DNA of 47,174 nucleotides from Candidatus Alangreenwoodia gallinarii (GCA_904398315.1 CAJFPD010000179.1:1-47174); one strand, 5' to 3'; positions 22,239-31,467 are shown, counted from the stretch's first letter. Translations and numbers: made by a program. Notes: a model not told the origin generated them from the sequence alone.

Positions 22239-23174
22239 GTGAAAAAAACCGGGAAGAAAAGAGCTTTCGTGAGGCGCGGGCTGGCGGTACTGATGATCAT
22301 TTCCGCCGTCGTGGCCGGAACGTTCTGTCTCGCCGGCTGCAGCGGATTTTCGGAACGACAGACGCAGACATCGGGTGCAGAGGGAACACCGGCTGTTGTG
22401 GATGTTACCGGAGAGGTGAAGGTGGATTTTCTGAATGTGGGAAAGGCGGACTGTATCGTGTTAAGAGGTTCGTCTCAGACGGCTGTGATCGATACGGGTT
22501 ATGATGATACGGCGGATACCGTCATAAAATATCTGGATTCACAGGGAATCACAGAGATCGATCATCTGATTCTCACGCATTTTGACAAGGATCATGTGGG
22601 AGGAGCCTCTGATCTTTTGGAAAACTACAGAATCGGAGCCATATATCAGCCTGACTACAGCGCTGATGAGGAAGATTCCAAACCGTACCGGAAATATGAA
22701 GAGGCTCTGGAGGAAATGGATATTCATCCTGTAACGGTGAAAGAGACGCTGGGAATCATCATGGACGATGTGGTCTTTACCGTTTATCCGCCTCAGAAAA
22801 TCGAATATGATGAGGATAAGGACAACAACAGATCCCTGGTCATCGCGGCGGATCACGGATCTGTAAGAATGCTTTTTGCGGGAGATGCGGAAAGGGAACG
22901 GATCGAAGAGATCATGACGCAGATCGCAGATCTGGATTTCGATCTGCTGAAAGTTCCGCATCACGGCCGGATGGAGAAAAATTCGCAGGAATTTTTCGAG
23001 GCGGTTTCCCCGCAGTATGCTGTAATATGCGCCGATGAAGAGGATAAAGAGGATGCGGCGGATGAAGAAACCATCGATGCTCTCGAAAAAACGGGAGCGG
23101 AAGTTCTCATCACCGGCAGCGGTATGGTAAGCTGTGTCAGCGACGGTGAGGAGCTGACGGTGACGCAGGCATAA
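22239..23174 (+). CDS. Surface lipoprotein with ComEC-type metallo-beta-lactamase domain
   Basis: A 311-residue lipoprotein: basic N-terminus, hydrophobic core 14-30, lipobox LAGC with Cys34 as the lipidation site. The rest is a metallo-beta-lactamase domain of the ComEC/Rec2 C-terminal type. It contains VDFLNVGKADCIVL (62-75), THFDKDHVGG (113-122, ligands His114, Asp116, Asp118, His119), FAGDAE (213-218, Asp216) and KVPHHGR (238-244). ComEC domains of this kind are linked to degradation of one DNA strand during uptake, but this protein has no membrane channel, so a free extracellular nuclease or phosphodiesterase is an inference. The start is GTG at 22239, with GAGGAGG 9 bases upstream. Its end lies 18 bp from the convergent metal-binding gene. 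Confidence 0.9.
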   Translation: MKKTGKKRAFVRRGLAVLMIISAVVAGTFCLAGCSGFSERQTQTSGAEGTPAVVDVTGEVKVDFLNVGKADCIVLRGSSQTAVIDTGYDDTADTVIKYLDSQGITEIDHLILTHFDKDHVGGASDLLENYRIGAIYQPDYSADEEDSKPYRKYEEALEEMDIHPVTVKETLGIIMDDVVFTVYPPQKIEYDEDKDNNRSLVIAADHGSVRMLFAGDAERERIEEIMTQIADLDFDLLKVPHHGRMEKNSQEFFEAVSPQYAVICADEEDKEDAADEETIDALEKTGAEVLITGSGMVSCVSDGEELTVTQA

Positions 23175-23192
23175 AGGCGTAAACCGGTAGAA

Positions 23193-23450
23193 TCACCTGC
23201 GGCGGGATGAGAAGAAGCCCTTTTTTTCATACGGTTCCCTGGTACAGGAAGTGATGACGTAGCCGGTGGGATCGATGGCATTTTTCAGCTCCTGTTCGCT
23301 GATATCCTCCTCTGTGAGAATGACAGTCTGATTTTTTGAATGTGACGAGGTCACTTTTTTTACCGGAAAAGATCTGCGGATGGTATCGTTGATGTGAGCT
23401 TCGCACATGCTGCACTGCATACCGTCGATACCGAGTGTGATTTTCAGCAT
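23193..23450 (-). CDS. Small heavy-metal-associated (HMA) domain protein
   Basis: An 85-residue single-domain protein. GMQCSMCEAHI (10-20) is the HMA metal site, with Cys13 and Cys16 binding Cu(I) or another soft metal in CopZ-like chaperones; the beta-alpha-beta pattern continues to about 70, then a basic tail SSRRR. AAGGAGG precedes the ATG at 23450. Upstream are a TTGTAC-17-TATCCT promoter and an 18-bp inverted repeat over the expected transcription start, so metal-responsive repression is plausible. No P-type ATPase is adjacent within the visible arm, but what truly lies beyond 23587 is hidden by the fold-back. Confidence 0.88.
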   Translation of the reverse strand: MLKITLGIDGMQCSMCEAHINDTIRRSFPVKKVTSSHSKNQTVILTEEDISEQELKNAIDPTGYVITSCTREPYEKKGFFSSRRR

Positions 23451-23468
23451 TTTTACAGCCTCCTTGAA

Positions 23469-23486
23469 TTAGTTATTACTAACTAA
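23469..23486. promoter_or_regulatory. Inverted-repeat operator of the HMA gene
   Basis: TTAGTTA-TTAC-TAACTAA lies directly downstream of the -10 and covers the expected start of transcription. It loosely resembles DtxR-family boxes, but this is not firm. Confidence 0.6.
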
Positions 23487-23515
23487 AGGATACCACTGTT
23501 TCGCTGACGGTACAA
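23487..23515 (-). promoter_or_regulatory. Promoter of the HMA gene
   Basis: Leftward TTGTAC, 17 bp, TATCCT, abutting the operator. Confidence 0.65.
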
Positions 23516-23659
23516 GACATTTGTATCGGAAATCTGTGTAAAAGATTTGCGCGGAAAAAAGCGGAAGCGGTGCGGGAGAATCCGGATATCCGGATTCTCC
23601 CGCACCGCTTCCGCTTTTTTCCGCGCAAATCTTTTACACAGATTTCCGATACAAATGTC
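23516..23659. other. Axis of symmetry, 144-bp palindromic centre
   Basis: The sequence reads identically on both strands about 23587/23588, with GGAT|ATCC at the centre. Only one half can be trusted as genomic. Nothing coding is seen. Confidence 0.9.
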
Positions 23660-23688
23660 TTGTACCGTCAGCGAAACAGTGGTATCCT
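23660..23688 (+). promoter_or_regulatory. Promoter of the HMA gene, mirror copy
   Basis: Mirror of 23487..23515: TTGTAC, 17 bp, TATCCT. Confidence 0.65.
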
Positions 23689-23706
23689 TTAGTTAGTAAT
23701 AACTAA
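23689..23706. promoter_or_regulatory. HMA gene operator, mirror copy
   Basis: Mirror of 23469..23486; the repeat is itself near-symmetric. Confidence 0.6.
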
Positions 23707-23724
23707 TTCAAGGAGGCTGTAAAA

Positions 23725-23982
23725 ATGCTGAAAATCACACTCGGTATCGACGGTATGCAGTGCAGCATGTGCGAAGCTCACATCAACGATACCATCCGCA
23801 GATCTTTTCCGGTAAAAAAAGTGACCTCGTCACATTCAAAAAATCAGACTGTCATTCTCACAGAGGAGGATATCAGCGAACAGGAGCTGAAAAATGCCAT
23901 CGATCCCACCGGCTACGTCATCACTTCCTGTACCAGGGAACCGTATGAAAAAAAGGGCTTCTTCTCATCCCGCCGCAGGTGA
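23725..23982 (+). CDS. Small HMA-domain metal-binding protein, mirror copy
   Basis: Identical to the product of 23193..23450. The two copies face away from the axis as a divergent pair separated by 274 bp of palindrome. Confidence 0.88.
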   Translation: MLKITLGIDGMQCSMCEAHINDTIRRSFPVKKVTSSHSKNQTVILTEEDISEQELKNAIDPTGYVITSCTREPYEKKGFFSSRRR

Positions 23983-24000
23983 TTCTACCGGTTTACGCCT

Positions 24001-24936
24001 TTATGCCTGCGTCACCGTCAGCTCCTCACCGTCGCTGACACAGCTTACCATACCGCTGCCGGTGATGAGAACTTCCGCTCCCGTTTTTTCGAGAGCATCG
24101 ATGGTTTCTTCATCCGCCGCATCCTCTTTATCCTCTTCATCGGCGCATATTACAGCATACTGCGGGGAAACCGCCTCGAAAAATTCCTGCGAATTTTTCT
24201 CCATCCGGCCGTGATGCGGAACTTTCAGCAGATCGAAATCCAGATCTGCGATCTGCGTCATGATCTCTTCGATCCGTTCCCTTTCCGCATCTCCCGCAAA
24301 AAGCATTCTTACAGATCCGTGATCCGCCGCGATGACCAGGGATCTGTTGTTGTCCTTATCCTCATCATATTCGATTTTCTGAGGCGGATAAACGGTAAAG
24401 ACCACATCGTCCATGATGATTCCCAGCGTCTCTTTCACCGTTACAGGATGAATATCCATTTCCTCCAGAGCCTCTTCATATTTCCGGTACGGTTTGGAAT
24501 CTTCCTCATCAGCGCTGTAGTCAGGCTGATATATGGCTCCGATTCTGTAGTTTTCCAAAAGATCAGAGGCTCCTCCCACATGATCCTTGTCAAAATGCGT
24601 GAGAATCAGATGATCGATCTCTGTGATTCCCTGTGAATCCAGATATTTTATGACGGTATCCGCCGTATCATCATAACCCGTATCGATCACAGCCGTCTGA
24701 GACGAACCTCTTAACACGATACAGTCCGCCTTTCCCACATTCAGAAAATCCACCTTCACCTCTCCGGTAACATCCACAACAGCCGGTGTTCCCTCTGCAC
24801 CCGATGTCTGCGTCTGTCGTTCCGAAAATCCGCTGCAGCCGGCGAGACAGAACGTTCCGGCCACGACGGCGGAAATGATCATCAGTACCGCCAGCCCGCG
24901 CCTCACGAAAGCTCTTTTCTTCCCGGTTTTTTTCAC
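24001..24936 (-). CDS. MBL-fold surface lipoprotein, mirror copy
   Basis: Identical to 22239..23174, with lipobox Cys34 and THFDKDH metal site. It converges on the mirror HMA gene. Confidence 0.9.
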   Translation of the reverse strand: MKKTGKKRAFVRRGLAVLMIISAVVAGTFCLAGCSGFSERQTQTSGAEGTPAVVDVTGEVKVDFLNVGKADCIVLRGSSQTAVIDTGYDDTADTVIKYLDSQGITEIDHLILTHFDKDHVGGASDLLENYRIGAIYQPDYSADEEDSKPYRKYEEALEEMDIHPVTVKETLGIIMDDVVFTVYPPQKIEYDEDKDNNRSLVIAADHGSVRMLFAGDAERERIEEIMTQIADLDFDLLKVPHHGRMEKNSQEFFEAVSPQYAVICADEEDKEDAADEETIDALEKTGAEVLITGSGMVSCVSDGEELTVTQA

Positions 24937-24977
24937 TTATTTTTCCTCCTCTTCCTTCAAGATAGATATATACACCC

Positions 24978-24986
24978 ATTATACCA
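24978..24986 (-). promoter_or_regulatory. Extended -10 of the lipoprotein gene, mirror copy
   Basis: Mirror of 22189..22197. Confidence 0.65.
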
Positions 24987-25186
24987 AATCAGACGAAATC
25001 TATGCGGAATAACCGTTTTTCGTTCCGGCAGAGGTGAAAGAGAAATATCTGACCGACTTCCGGCAGGCCGGAAAGAAAAAAGAAGAATACCGCCGGCAGA
25101 TTCCCGTACGGAATCTATGATAAAATAATACGGACAGAAGGCAGAAAAAAGAAAAAACGATATACGAACGGAAAGGAGAACAGAGC

Positions 25187-26404
25187 ATGATATCAGATAA
25201 AAATACGATAAACGAACACCTGAGCAAAGCGGAGATTCTCAGCAGATTATTCTCGATCTGGAACCCTTCAGTCCGTACGGAAACGGTGCCGCTTCAGGAG
25301 GCATACGGCCGCGTCCTGGCAGAAGATCAGAGAGCGCAGTTTGACCTTCCTGTCGTAAGGGCTTCTTCCATGGACGGGATTGCTGTCCGTTCCGCCGACT
25401 TCCTGGATGGCATGCCGGATACATCCGGCTGGAAAGCCGGACGCGAATTTGTACGGGCTGATACCGGCGACGATTTTGATGACGCCTACGACAGCGTCAT
25501 CCGCATAGAGGACGTCCGTATCGGAGATGACGGAAGCCTCACGCTGTGTCTTCCTGAAGGAACCGTTCCGGAACCCGGCATGAACGTACGTCCCGCCGGC
25601 TCCATGCTGAAAAAAGGCGTTCTCCTCGCGGAATCAGGCCATACGATCACCGCCATGGATCTGGCGGCTCTGGAAAGCGGCGGAATTACCTCCGTTCCTG
25701 TCGTAAAAAAACCTGTGGTCGGATTTATTCCCACGGGCAGCGAGCTCACAGCTCCCGGTAATATTCCTCAGCGGGGCCAGAATATCGACTGCAACAGTAC
25801 TCTGGCAAAATACATGATCCTGGAGATGGGAGGCGAACCCGTCTGCTACCCTATCGTCCGGGACAAAAAAGAGGATCTCAAAGATATCGTCGAACGGGCA
25901 CTGGCCGAATGCGATATCGTACTCATCAACGGCGGCTCTTCCAAGGGCGAGGAAGACTTCAACGCAGAAATCATTCTCGGCCGCGGAACGGCGGTCAGTC
26001 ACTGGGTCAAGGCTGCACCCGGAAGGCCCATGGGTGTGGCCGTCGCCGACGGCAAACCTCTGATCAATCTCTCCGGTCCGACAGCGGCCGCTTTCTACGG
26101 GCTGGAATGGTGTGTCCGCCCCGTCATGGCGAGAGCGCTGGGAATCCGGGTATCCTCCCGCCAGAGCGTCTCCGCCGTACTGACGGAAGATCTGGAGGCT
26201 CCGGGCGTCATCGAATTTCTCTGCATGATCAATCTTTTCCGAGACGGCGAAGGCATTCTGCGCGCTGTACCCGCCCGCAACAGGATGAACGGAAATCCCC
26301 CTCTGGCAGCCGATGCCATGCTCGTCACCGAACTCGGAAAGACGCTCTACAGAAAAGACGAGGCCGTCGATGTTCTGCTGCTCCGCCCGCTGAACGAGAT
26401 CTGA
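25187..26404 (+). CDS. MoeA-like protein, mirror copy
   Basis: Identical to 20771..21988, including the altered LSGPT motif. Confidence 0.82.
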   Translation: MISDKNTINEHLSKAEILSRLFSIWNPSVRTETVPLQEAYGRVLAEDQRAQFDLPVVRASSMDGIAVRSADFLDGMPDTSGWKAGREFVRADTGDDFDDAYDSVIRIEDVRIGDDGSLTLCLPEGTVPEPGMNVRPAGSMLKKGVLLAESGHTITAMDLAALESGGITSVPVVKKPVVGFIPTGSELTAPGNIPQRGQNIDCNSTLAKYMILEMGGEPVCYPIVRDKKEDLKDIVERALAECDIVLINGGSSKGEEDFNAEIILGRGTAVSHWVKAAPGRPMGVAVADGKPLINLSGPTAAAFYGLEWCVRPVMARALGIRVSSRQSVSAVLTEDLEAPGVIEFLCMINLFRDGEGILRAVPARNRMNGNPPLAADAMLVTELGKTLYRKDEAVDVLLLRPLNEI

Positions 26405-26458
26405 ATCGGTCCGGAAACAGATTTTAAAAATGCGGCGTAAAAGGCGTAAAAATAGAGA

Positions 26459-26487
26459 TTGTACAGAGGACCGCGGAGGTGTAAAAT
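26459..26487 (+). promoter_or_regulatory. ppaC promoter, mirror copy
   Basis: Mirror of 20688..20716: TTGTAC-17-TAAAAT. Confidence 0.65.
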
Positions 26488-26547
26488 TTTATTCGGAAAT
26501 ACACTTATCACAGTGGAAATAAACTCATCATACAGGAGGAATTTACT

Positions 26548-27486
26548 TTGAGCACTTCAGATAAAACGATCTACGTCGTAGGTCATAAGAATCCCGATAC
26601 CGATTCTATCTGTTCGGCTATCGGCTATGCGGCTTTCAAAAACACGATCGGTGATGCCGCCTACGTTCCGGGACGCGCAGGAAATCTCAACCCGGAGACA
26701 CAGTTTGTCCTCGACCGTTTCCATACGGAAGTCCCTCAGCTTCTGAGCGACGCCGCCGGACAGACGGTAATCCTGGTAGACCATAATGAGACGGCGCAGG
26801 CTGCTGATAATATCGCAGACGCTTCTATCGTCGAGATTCTCGATCACCACAAAATCGGAGATATCCAGACATCCGAGCCGATCTACTTCCGTGCGATGCC
26901 TATCGGCTGTACAGCCACCATCGTCTTTCTTCACTATCAGGAAGCGAAGAAAACTCCGGAAAAAAATATCGCCGGCCTTCTCTGTTCCGCGATTCTGTCC
27001 GATACCCTCGCATTCCGCTCTCCTACCTGCACCGGTCAGGACCGTGAAGCGGCGGAAAAACTCGCAGAGATCGCCGGAATCGATGATATCCAGGCTTATG
27101 CGAAAGAGATGTTCAAGGCGGGAAGCGATCTTCTGGAAAAAGATCCTCATGATATCTTCTATATGGATTTCAAAAAGTTTACCGCCGGCAGCACCACCTT
27201 CGGCGTGGGACAGGTCACTTCCATGGACGCTGACGAGCTGGCGGAACTCAAGAAGCGCATGAGCGCATATATGAACGATACGTTCAGCGAACACGGTGTG
27301 GACATGCTCTTCTTCATGCTGACGGATATCCTCGATGAATCCACAGATCTCATCTGCGCCGGCGAAGGGGCTTCAGAAGCGGCTTCCCGGGCATTCCACT
27401 CCGCAGAGGACGGCAGAATGTATCTCAAGGGATGTGTCTCCCGCAAAAAGCAGATCATTCCGCAGCTGACAGAAGCTCTCTCCTGA
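26548..27486 (+). CDS. ppaC: Manganese-dependent pyrophosphatase, mirror copy
   Basis: Identical to 19689..20627; TTG start with AGGAGG visible in the plus reading at about 26535. Confidence 0.97.
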   Translation: MSTSDKTIYVVGHKNPDTDSICSAIGYAAFKNTIGDAAYVPGRAGNLNPETQFVLDRFHTEVPQLLSDAAGQTVILVDHNETAQAADNIADASIVEILDHHKIGDIQTSEPIYFRAMPIGCTATIVFLHYQEAKKTPEKNIAGLLCSAILSDTLAFRSPTCTGQDREAAEKLAEIAGIDDIQAYAKEMFKAGSDLLEKDPHDIFYMDFKKFTAGSTTFGVGQVTSMDADELAELKKRMSAYMNDTFSEHGVDMLFFMLTDILDESTDLICAGEGASEAASRAFHSAEDGRMYLKGCVSRKKQIIPQLTEALS

Positions 27487-27550
27487 CATCGGAAAGAGCG
27501 GTTCGTTATCATCTGTTTTTGGAAAAATTTCCAGTTTATGAAATATCGGT

Positions 27551-27590
27551 GATTCCGGTATTTTCCGCATGATTCTGGTATTTTCCGCAT
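27551..27590. repeat. Two tandem 20-bp repeats, mirror copy
   Basis: Mirror of 19585..19624, with the same single mismatch. Confidence 0.85.
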
Positions 27591-27593
27591 CAT

Positions 27594-27648
27594 AAAAAGG
27601 AGGATGGCGGTGCGAAGCTTTTCTTTTCGCACCGCCATCCTCCTTTTT
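27594..27648. terminator. Bidirectional ppaC-mnmA terminator, mirror copy
   Basis: Mirror of 19527..19581, 23-bp stem. Confidence 0.9.
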
Positions 27649-27666
27649 GTATCCGGGATCCGGAAT

Positions 27667-28881
27667 TCAGACGATCACTCCGCCGCCTATGACAGTATCT
27701 CCGTCATACAGAACGGCGGACTGGCCGGGTGTGACAGCCCTCTGCTCCTCATCAAATTCGATGTGAAGACTGTTCTCCCCCGTCTGCTCCACCACGGCAG
27801 GACTTCCGCCGTGACTGTAGCGTATTTTCACCTCCGCTCTGATTTTTCCCGTGAGACGGCTGCAGGCGATCAGATTGATATCGCTCACGTCCAGCTCTTT
27901 CCGGAAGAGAAGTGCCTCCTCCCCCACGCGCACGATATTTCTCTTTGCATCCTTTTCACAGACGAAGACGGGATGACCTGCGGCGATCCCCAGACCTCTT
28001 CGCTGACCTATCGTATATCGGGCGATCCCCCGATGGCTGCCGATCACCTTTCCGGAGGCATCGACAAAACAGCCCGGCTGAAGCGGCCTTCCGGTTTCTC
28101 TCTCGATAAATTCCGCATACTTCCCGTCCGGAACAAAACAGATATCCTGGCTTTCCTTCCGCTGTGCCGCCGTCAGATGATGATCCGCCGCAAATATCCG
28201 CACCTCCTCTTTCGTCATTTCTCCCAGAGGAAAGACGCTTTTCGCCAGCTGATCCTGACTCAGACCGTACAGCATATAGCTCTGATCTTTTTTCCGATCC
28301 TTCGACCTTTTCAGAAGCCAGCGGCCGGATCCTCCGTCATAACCGCTCACAGCGTAATGGCCGGTGGCGATTTTTTCATATCCGTACCGCTGCGCATGTT
28401 CCGCAAAAGCGGAAAATTTGATGCGCCGGTTGCAGAGCACACAGGGATTCGGCGTATTTCCCGAGAGATAGGAATCGATAAAATCGCCGATCACTTCTCT
28501 GCGGAATCTCTCTCTGAGATCGGCCACATAAAAGGGGATTCCCGCTGTCTTTGCCGCTTCCTCCGCATCTTTGACATCCCGGTCGCTGAGATTTCCCTCA
28601 AGCAGGCGCATCGTCATGCCTCCCACATCAAAGCCCTGTTCCAGAAGGAGAAATACCGCCGCCGAGCTGTCCACGCCTCCGCTCATGGCCGTCATAATTT
28701 TCCGTTCCCCGGATTTCCCCTCCGGCGCTGCGGTTTCCTCCGGCACTGCTTCCTCCGGCATCGTTCCCGGTATTTCCGCCGTCATTTCACACACTGTTCC
28801 CGCCGTTCCCGCATAATCCGTCTTTCTTCCGCCTTTCTCATCGCGGCCTCCACCTTTCTCACCGTGATATCTCGCCTGCAC
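27667..28881 (-). CDS. mnmA: tRNA 2-thiouridylase MnmA, mirror copy
   Basis: Identical to 18294..19508; GTG start, SGGVDSS P-loop and both catalytic cysteines retained. Confidence 0.95.
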   Translation of the reverse strand: MQARYHGEKGGGRDEKGGRKTDYAGTAGTVCEMTAEIPGTMPEEAVPEETAAPEGKSGERKIMTAMSGGVDSSAAVFLLLEQGFDVGGMTMRLLEGNLSDRDVKDAEEAAKTAGIPFYVADLRERFRREVIGDFIDSYLSGNTPNPCVLCNRRIKFSAFAEHAQRYGYEKIATGHYAVSGYDGGSGRWLLKRSKDRKKDQSYMLYGLSQDQLAKSVFPLGEMTKEEVRIFAADHHLTAAQRKESQDICFVPDGKYAEFIERETGRPLQPGCFVDASGKVIGSHRGIARYTIGQRRGLGIAAGHPVFVCEKDAKRNIVRVGEEALLFRKELDVSDINLIACSRLTGKIRAEVKIRYSHGGSPAVVEQTGENSLHIEFDEEQRAVTPGQSAVLYDGDTVIGGGVIV

Positions 28882-28982
28882 TTTCTGCCTCCTATCCCGT
28901 ATCCGCCATCTCGCGCGCTGCCATCTCACACATCTGAACCTGCGTGAAATGCCTGCCGTCCGGATACTACTTTTCAGCCCTT

Positions 28983-29771
28983 TCAGATATTTCTCCGCAG
29001 CGTAATCTTCATACGTCCCTTGCCGTTTTTCCCGCCGGCGGAAAGAAGACGGGCCCGTCCCTTCCCGCGGAAAACGATTTTTTCGCCCTCCTTCACCTGG
29101 CGGTCCGTTTTCTTTTCACAGATTCCGTTTACGTAGATGATACCGGCTTCCACAGCTTCTGCGGCGCGGTTTCGCGGCACATGAAAAGCTGCGGCCACCA
29201 CATTGTCCAGGCGTAAAGATGCCACGCTGGCCGTGATTTCCTCTCCATGTCCTTCTGCGGCTCTGAGTTCATCCACGGCCACTTCAGACAGCGTAAGATT
29301 CGCCCGGCCCGCCTTCGTGTAATGGAGCAGGAGAAATTCCGCCGCTTCCCGCAGAACGATGATATCCGCTCCGTCATCCCGGACGATGATATCACCTGTC
29401 ATCTCTCTCTTTATGCCCAGTCCCATGAGAGCGCCGAGATAATCCCGGTGCGACAGAGGCGGAGTGCCCTTTTTCAGCTCCGCTCGTATGACAGTCAGAG
29501 GATTATCCTCCGGAACTCTTCTGAAATGTTCCTCTATACTGTCTCCTTCCATCCGTTCCGGAGGAAAAAATACCTCCACAACGCGTTCCGCATCCTCATA
29601 TCCGCCGTAAAATCCGTATATTATCCCGCCGCACCGCGAGCGTGACATGACTTCCGCCAGACTTCTCTGCCGCAGATCCAGAAAACGGCTGTTCGTCATC
29701 CTGTACTGTTCCTCTGTCTGACGTATTTTATCTTCCATTCCCGCCAGCAGAATCCTGTCCTCTTTTTCCAT
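28983..29771 (-). CDS. ylmH: YlmH-type S4 protein, mirror copy
   Basis: Identical to 17404..18192; S4 domain near the C-terminus. Confidence 0.88.
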   Translation of the reverse strand: MEKEDRILLAGMEDKIRQTEEQYRMTNSRFLDLRQRSLAEVMSRSRCGGIIYGFYGGYEDAERVVEVFFPPERMEGDSIEEHFRRVPEDNPLTVIRAELKKGTPPLSHRDYLGALMGLGIKREMTGDIIVRDDGADIIVLREAAEFLLLHYTKAGRANLTLSEVAVDELRAAEGHGEEITASVASLRLDNVVAAAFHVPRNRAAEAVEAGIIYVNGICEKKTDRQVKEGEKIVFRGKGRARLLSAGGKNGKGRMKITLRRNI

Positions 29772-29873
29772 ATTTTCTCTGTTTCTCCCGTCGCTTTCCC
29801 GATGCACGTCTTCGCCTGTCTTCTCTCTGATCCCGACAGGTATGACAATTCCGATGATTCTGAAAACAGACCT

Positions 29874-29903
29874 ATTATACTATCTTTTCCTCCGCCGTGG
29901 CAA
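29874..29903 (-). promoter_or_regulatory. ylmH promoter, mirror copy
   Basis: Mirror of 17272..17301. Confidence 0.75.
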
Positions 29904-29933
29904 CAGGACTGACCGCCCCACACTTTCCGGCTC

Positions 29934-29962
29934 TTGCGCAATTTTCGCCTCTTCGTTATCAT
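29934..29962 (+). promoter_or_regulatory. panE promoter, mirror copy
   Basis: Mirror of 17213..17241. Confidence 0.7.
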
Positions 29963-29988
29963 AATAAAGAGATAAGGAGGATTTTCCA

Positions 29989-30921
29989 ATGAAAATAACG
30001 ATACTCGGAACCGGAGCCATCGGCTCCCTCTTCGCCGCAGGGCTCGCACAGAACCACGATCTCACCTGCGTCGTCGGCACAAAAAAGCACGCGGATTCCA
30101 TCAACCGTTCGGGCATCCGTATTATGGAAAAAGATGGAAACATTCGCTCGGTATCCGCCAGAGCCGTAACAGATACTTCCGGTGCCGAGCCTTCCGATCT
30201 GGTTCTTATCGCCGTTAAAGCCCCGGTAACCGCCTCCGCCGTCAGTCTTCACAGAAACCTCTTCGGCCCGCGCACCCTGGCTGTTTCTCTGCAGAACGGC
30301 TATGGAAACCACATCGATATCGAAACCGTCGTTCCGCCGCAGAATATTATAATCGGTACGACCTCTCAGGGAGCTAATACCGCTTCTGACGGTACTGTGC
30401 GACACGCCGGCTCCGGTTCCACCGTCATCGGCGCTCTGATACCGGAAGCAGAGGGAACCGCTTCTGCCGCTTCTTCCCTTTTTGGCATAAAAACAATCTT
30501 TGAGGAAGCCGGATTTCCCACTGTTATTACAGAAGATGCCGAAGATGCCGTGATCAGAAAATTATTCATCAACGTCGGCATTAATGCTGTCTGCGCTCTC
30601 AGCGATGTACAAAACATTCACATCGTGTCCGATCCTGACAAAAATCATCTCTCTCACCGGCTTGTGGAAGAAGCCGTGAAAATTTTCAACTGCACAGGCC
30701 GCTCCTATGACGCAGAGAAAATATGGGATCAGGTACAGTCTGTAGCCCGGGCTACCGGAGAAAATTACTGCTCCATGGTGCAGGATATCCGCAACAGGCG
30801 TCCGACAGAGATCGGAAGGATCAACGGCGCTGTAGTGAAAACAGCAGAGAATATTCATGAGGATGCACCTCTCAACCGCAGAATCACCGAACAGATAGAA
30901 GCCCTGACGGAAAAATTCTGA
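29989..30921 (+). CDS. panE: 2-dehydropantoate 2-reductase, mirror copy
   Basis: Identical to 16254..17186; GTGAIGS motif and Lys191 present. Confidence 0.92.
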   Translation: MKITILGTGAIGSLFAAGLAQNHDLTCVVGTKKHADSINRSGIRIMEKDGNIRSVSARAVTDTSGAEPSDLVLIAVKAPVTASAVSLHRNLFGPRTLAVSLQNGYGNHIDIETVVPPQNIIIGTTSQGANTASDGTVRHAGSGSTVIGALIPEAEGTASAASSLFGIKTIFEEAGFPTVITEDAEDAVIRKLFINVGINAVCALSDVQNIHIVSDPDKNHLSHRLVEEAVKIFNCTGRSYDAEKIWDQVQSVARATGENYCSMVQDIRNRRPTEIGRINGAVVKTAENIHEDAPLNRRITEQIEALTEKF

Positions 30922-30936
30922 AAAATACGTTCCTTA

Positions 30937-30962
30937 CCGGAATGCCGGCATTCCGGGCTTTT
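30937..30962 (+). terminator. panE terminator palindrome, mirror copy
   Basis: Mirror of 16213..16238. Confidence 0.65.
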
Positions 30963-31032
30963 CGGCTTTCGAAATTCCGGATTCCGGGAAGATTCGGCTT
31001 TCGGAGCTCAGACAGACACAACCGGAAGATAA

Positions 31033-31064
31033 CAGGAAGCCTCCGCAGCGGCAGCTGCGGAGGC
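31033..31064 (-). terminator. Terminator of the Cys-rich gene, mirror copy
   Basis: Mirror of 16111..16142. Confidence 0.75.
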
Positions 31065-31113
31065 CTGATTTTCCCGTTCTGAACGTACCAGATCTCTGAA
31101 ATTTATATTTTTA

Positions 31114-31305
31114 TTACATTCCCTCTTCCGTAAGAACGCCGTCCCACAGACAGTATCTGCAGGAACCGGGGCAGTTTCTCGGATCGTGATACGGATTGTA
31201 ATAATTCGGGCATACGTTATTTGTCTCCTTCGGAAGTCTGCTGAAGCTGGCAAACTTCTTTTCCAGGAGCTCTTTTTCCTCCGCAGTCAGATCGTTTAAA
31301 GTCAT
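31114..31305 (-). CDS. Small cysteine-rich protein, mirror copy
   Basis: Identical to 15870..16061, four cysteines conserved. Confidence 0.78.
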   Translation of the reverse strand: MTLNDLTAEEKELLEKKFASFSRLPKETNNVCPNYYNPYHDPRNCPGSCRYCLWDGVLTEEGM

Positions 31306-31351
31306 TCTCAGCCTCCTTTTTCTCATCTTTCTCTTTTTCTTGCTCTCTTAT

Positions 31352-31380
31352 ATTATCTATCCTGCCATGGATATTGTCTA
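31352..31380 (-). promoter_or_regulatory. Promoter of the Cys-rich gene, mirror copy
   Basis: Mirror of 15795..15823. Confidence 0.7.
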
Positions 31381-31445
31381 CCGCCAACCGGAAAATTTCC
31401 GCCGTTATTTTTTCTATTTATTTTTACCGGCAAATTATTCTCCTC

Positions 31446-31467
31446 ATTTCTGTTATAATACAGAAAT
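31446..31467. promoter_or_regulatory. 22-bp inverted repeat over a -10 box, mirror copy
   Basis: Mirror of 15708..15729; here TATAAT reads rightward. Confidence 0.6.

Larger units (their letters stand above)
1..23587 (+). repeat. Left arm of a perfect 47,174-bp inverted repeat
   Basis: This arm is mirrored exactly by 23588..47174 with no spacer. All predicted proteins recur with identical sequence on the opposite strand, and intergenic landmarks such as parS at 1418 and 45742 map by the rule 47175 minus x. No mismatch was found in any part compared. Chromosomal gene content and truncation of parA at both outer ends suggest that only one arm is independent sequence. Confidence 0.98.

Noticed and set aside
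23516..23659. A genuine divergent duplicated HMA gene pair with a shared regulatory palindrome
   Set aside because: The symmetry extends far beyond the gene pair to the entire window, so it is a by-product of the fold-back.
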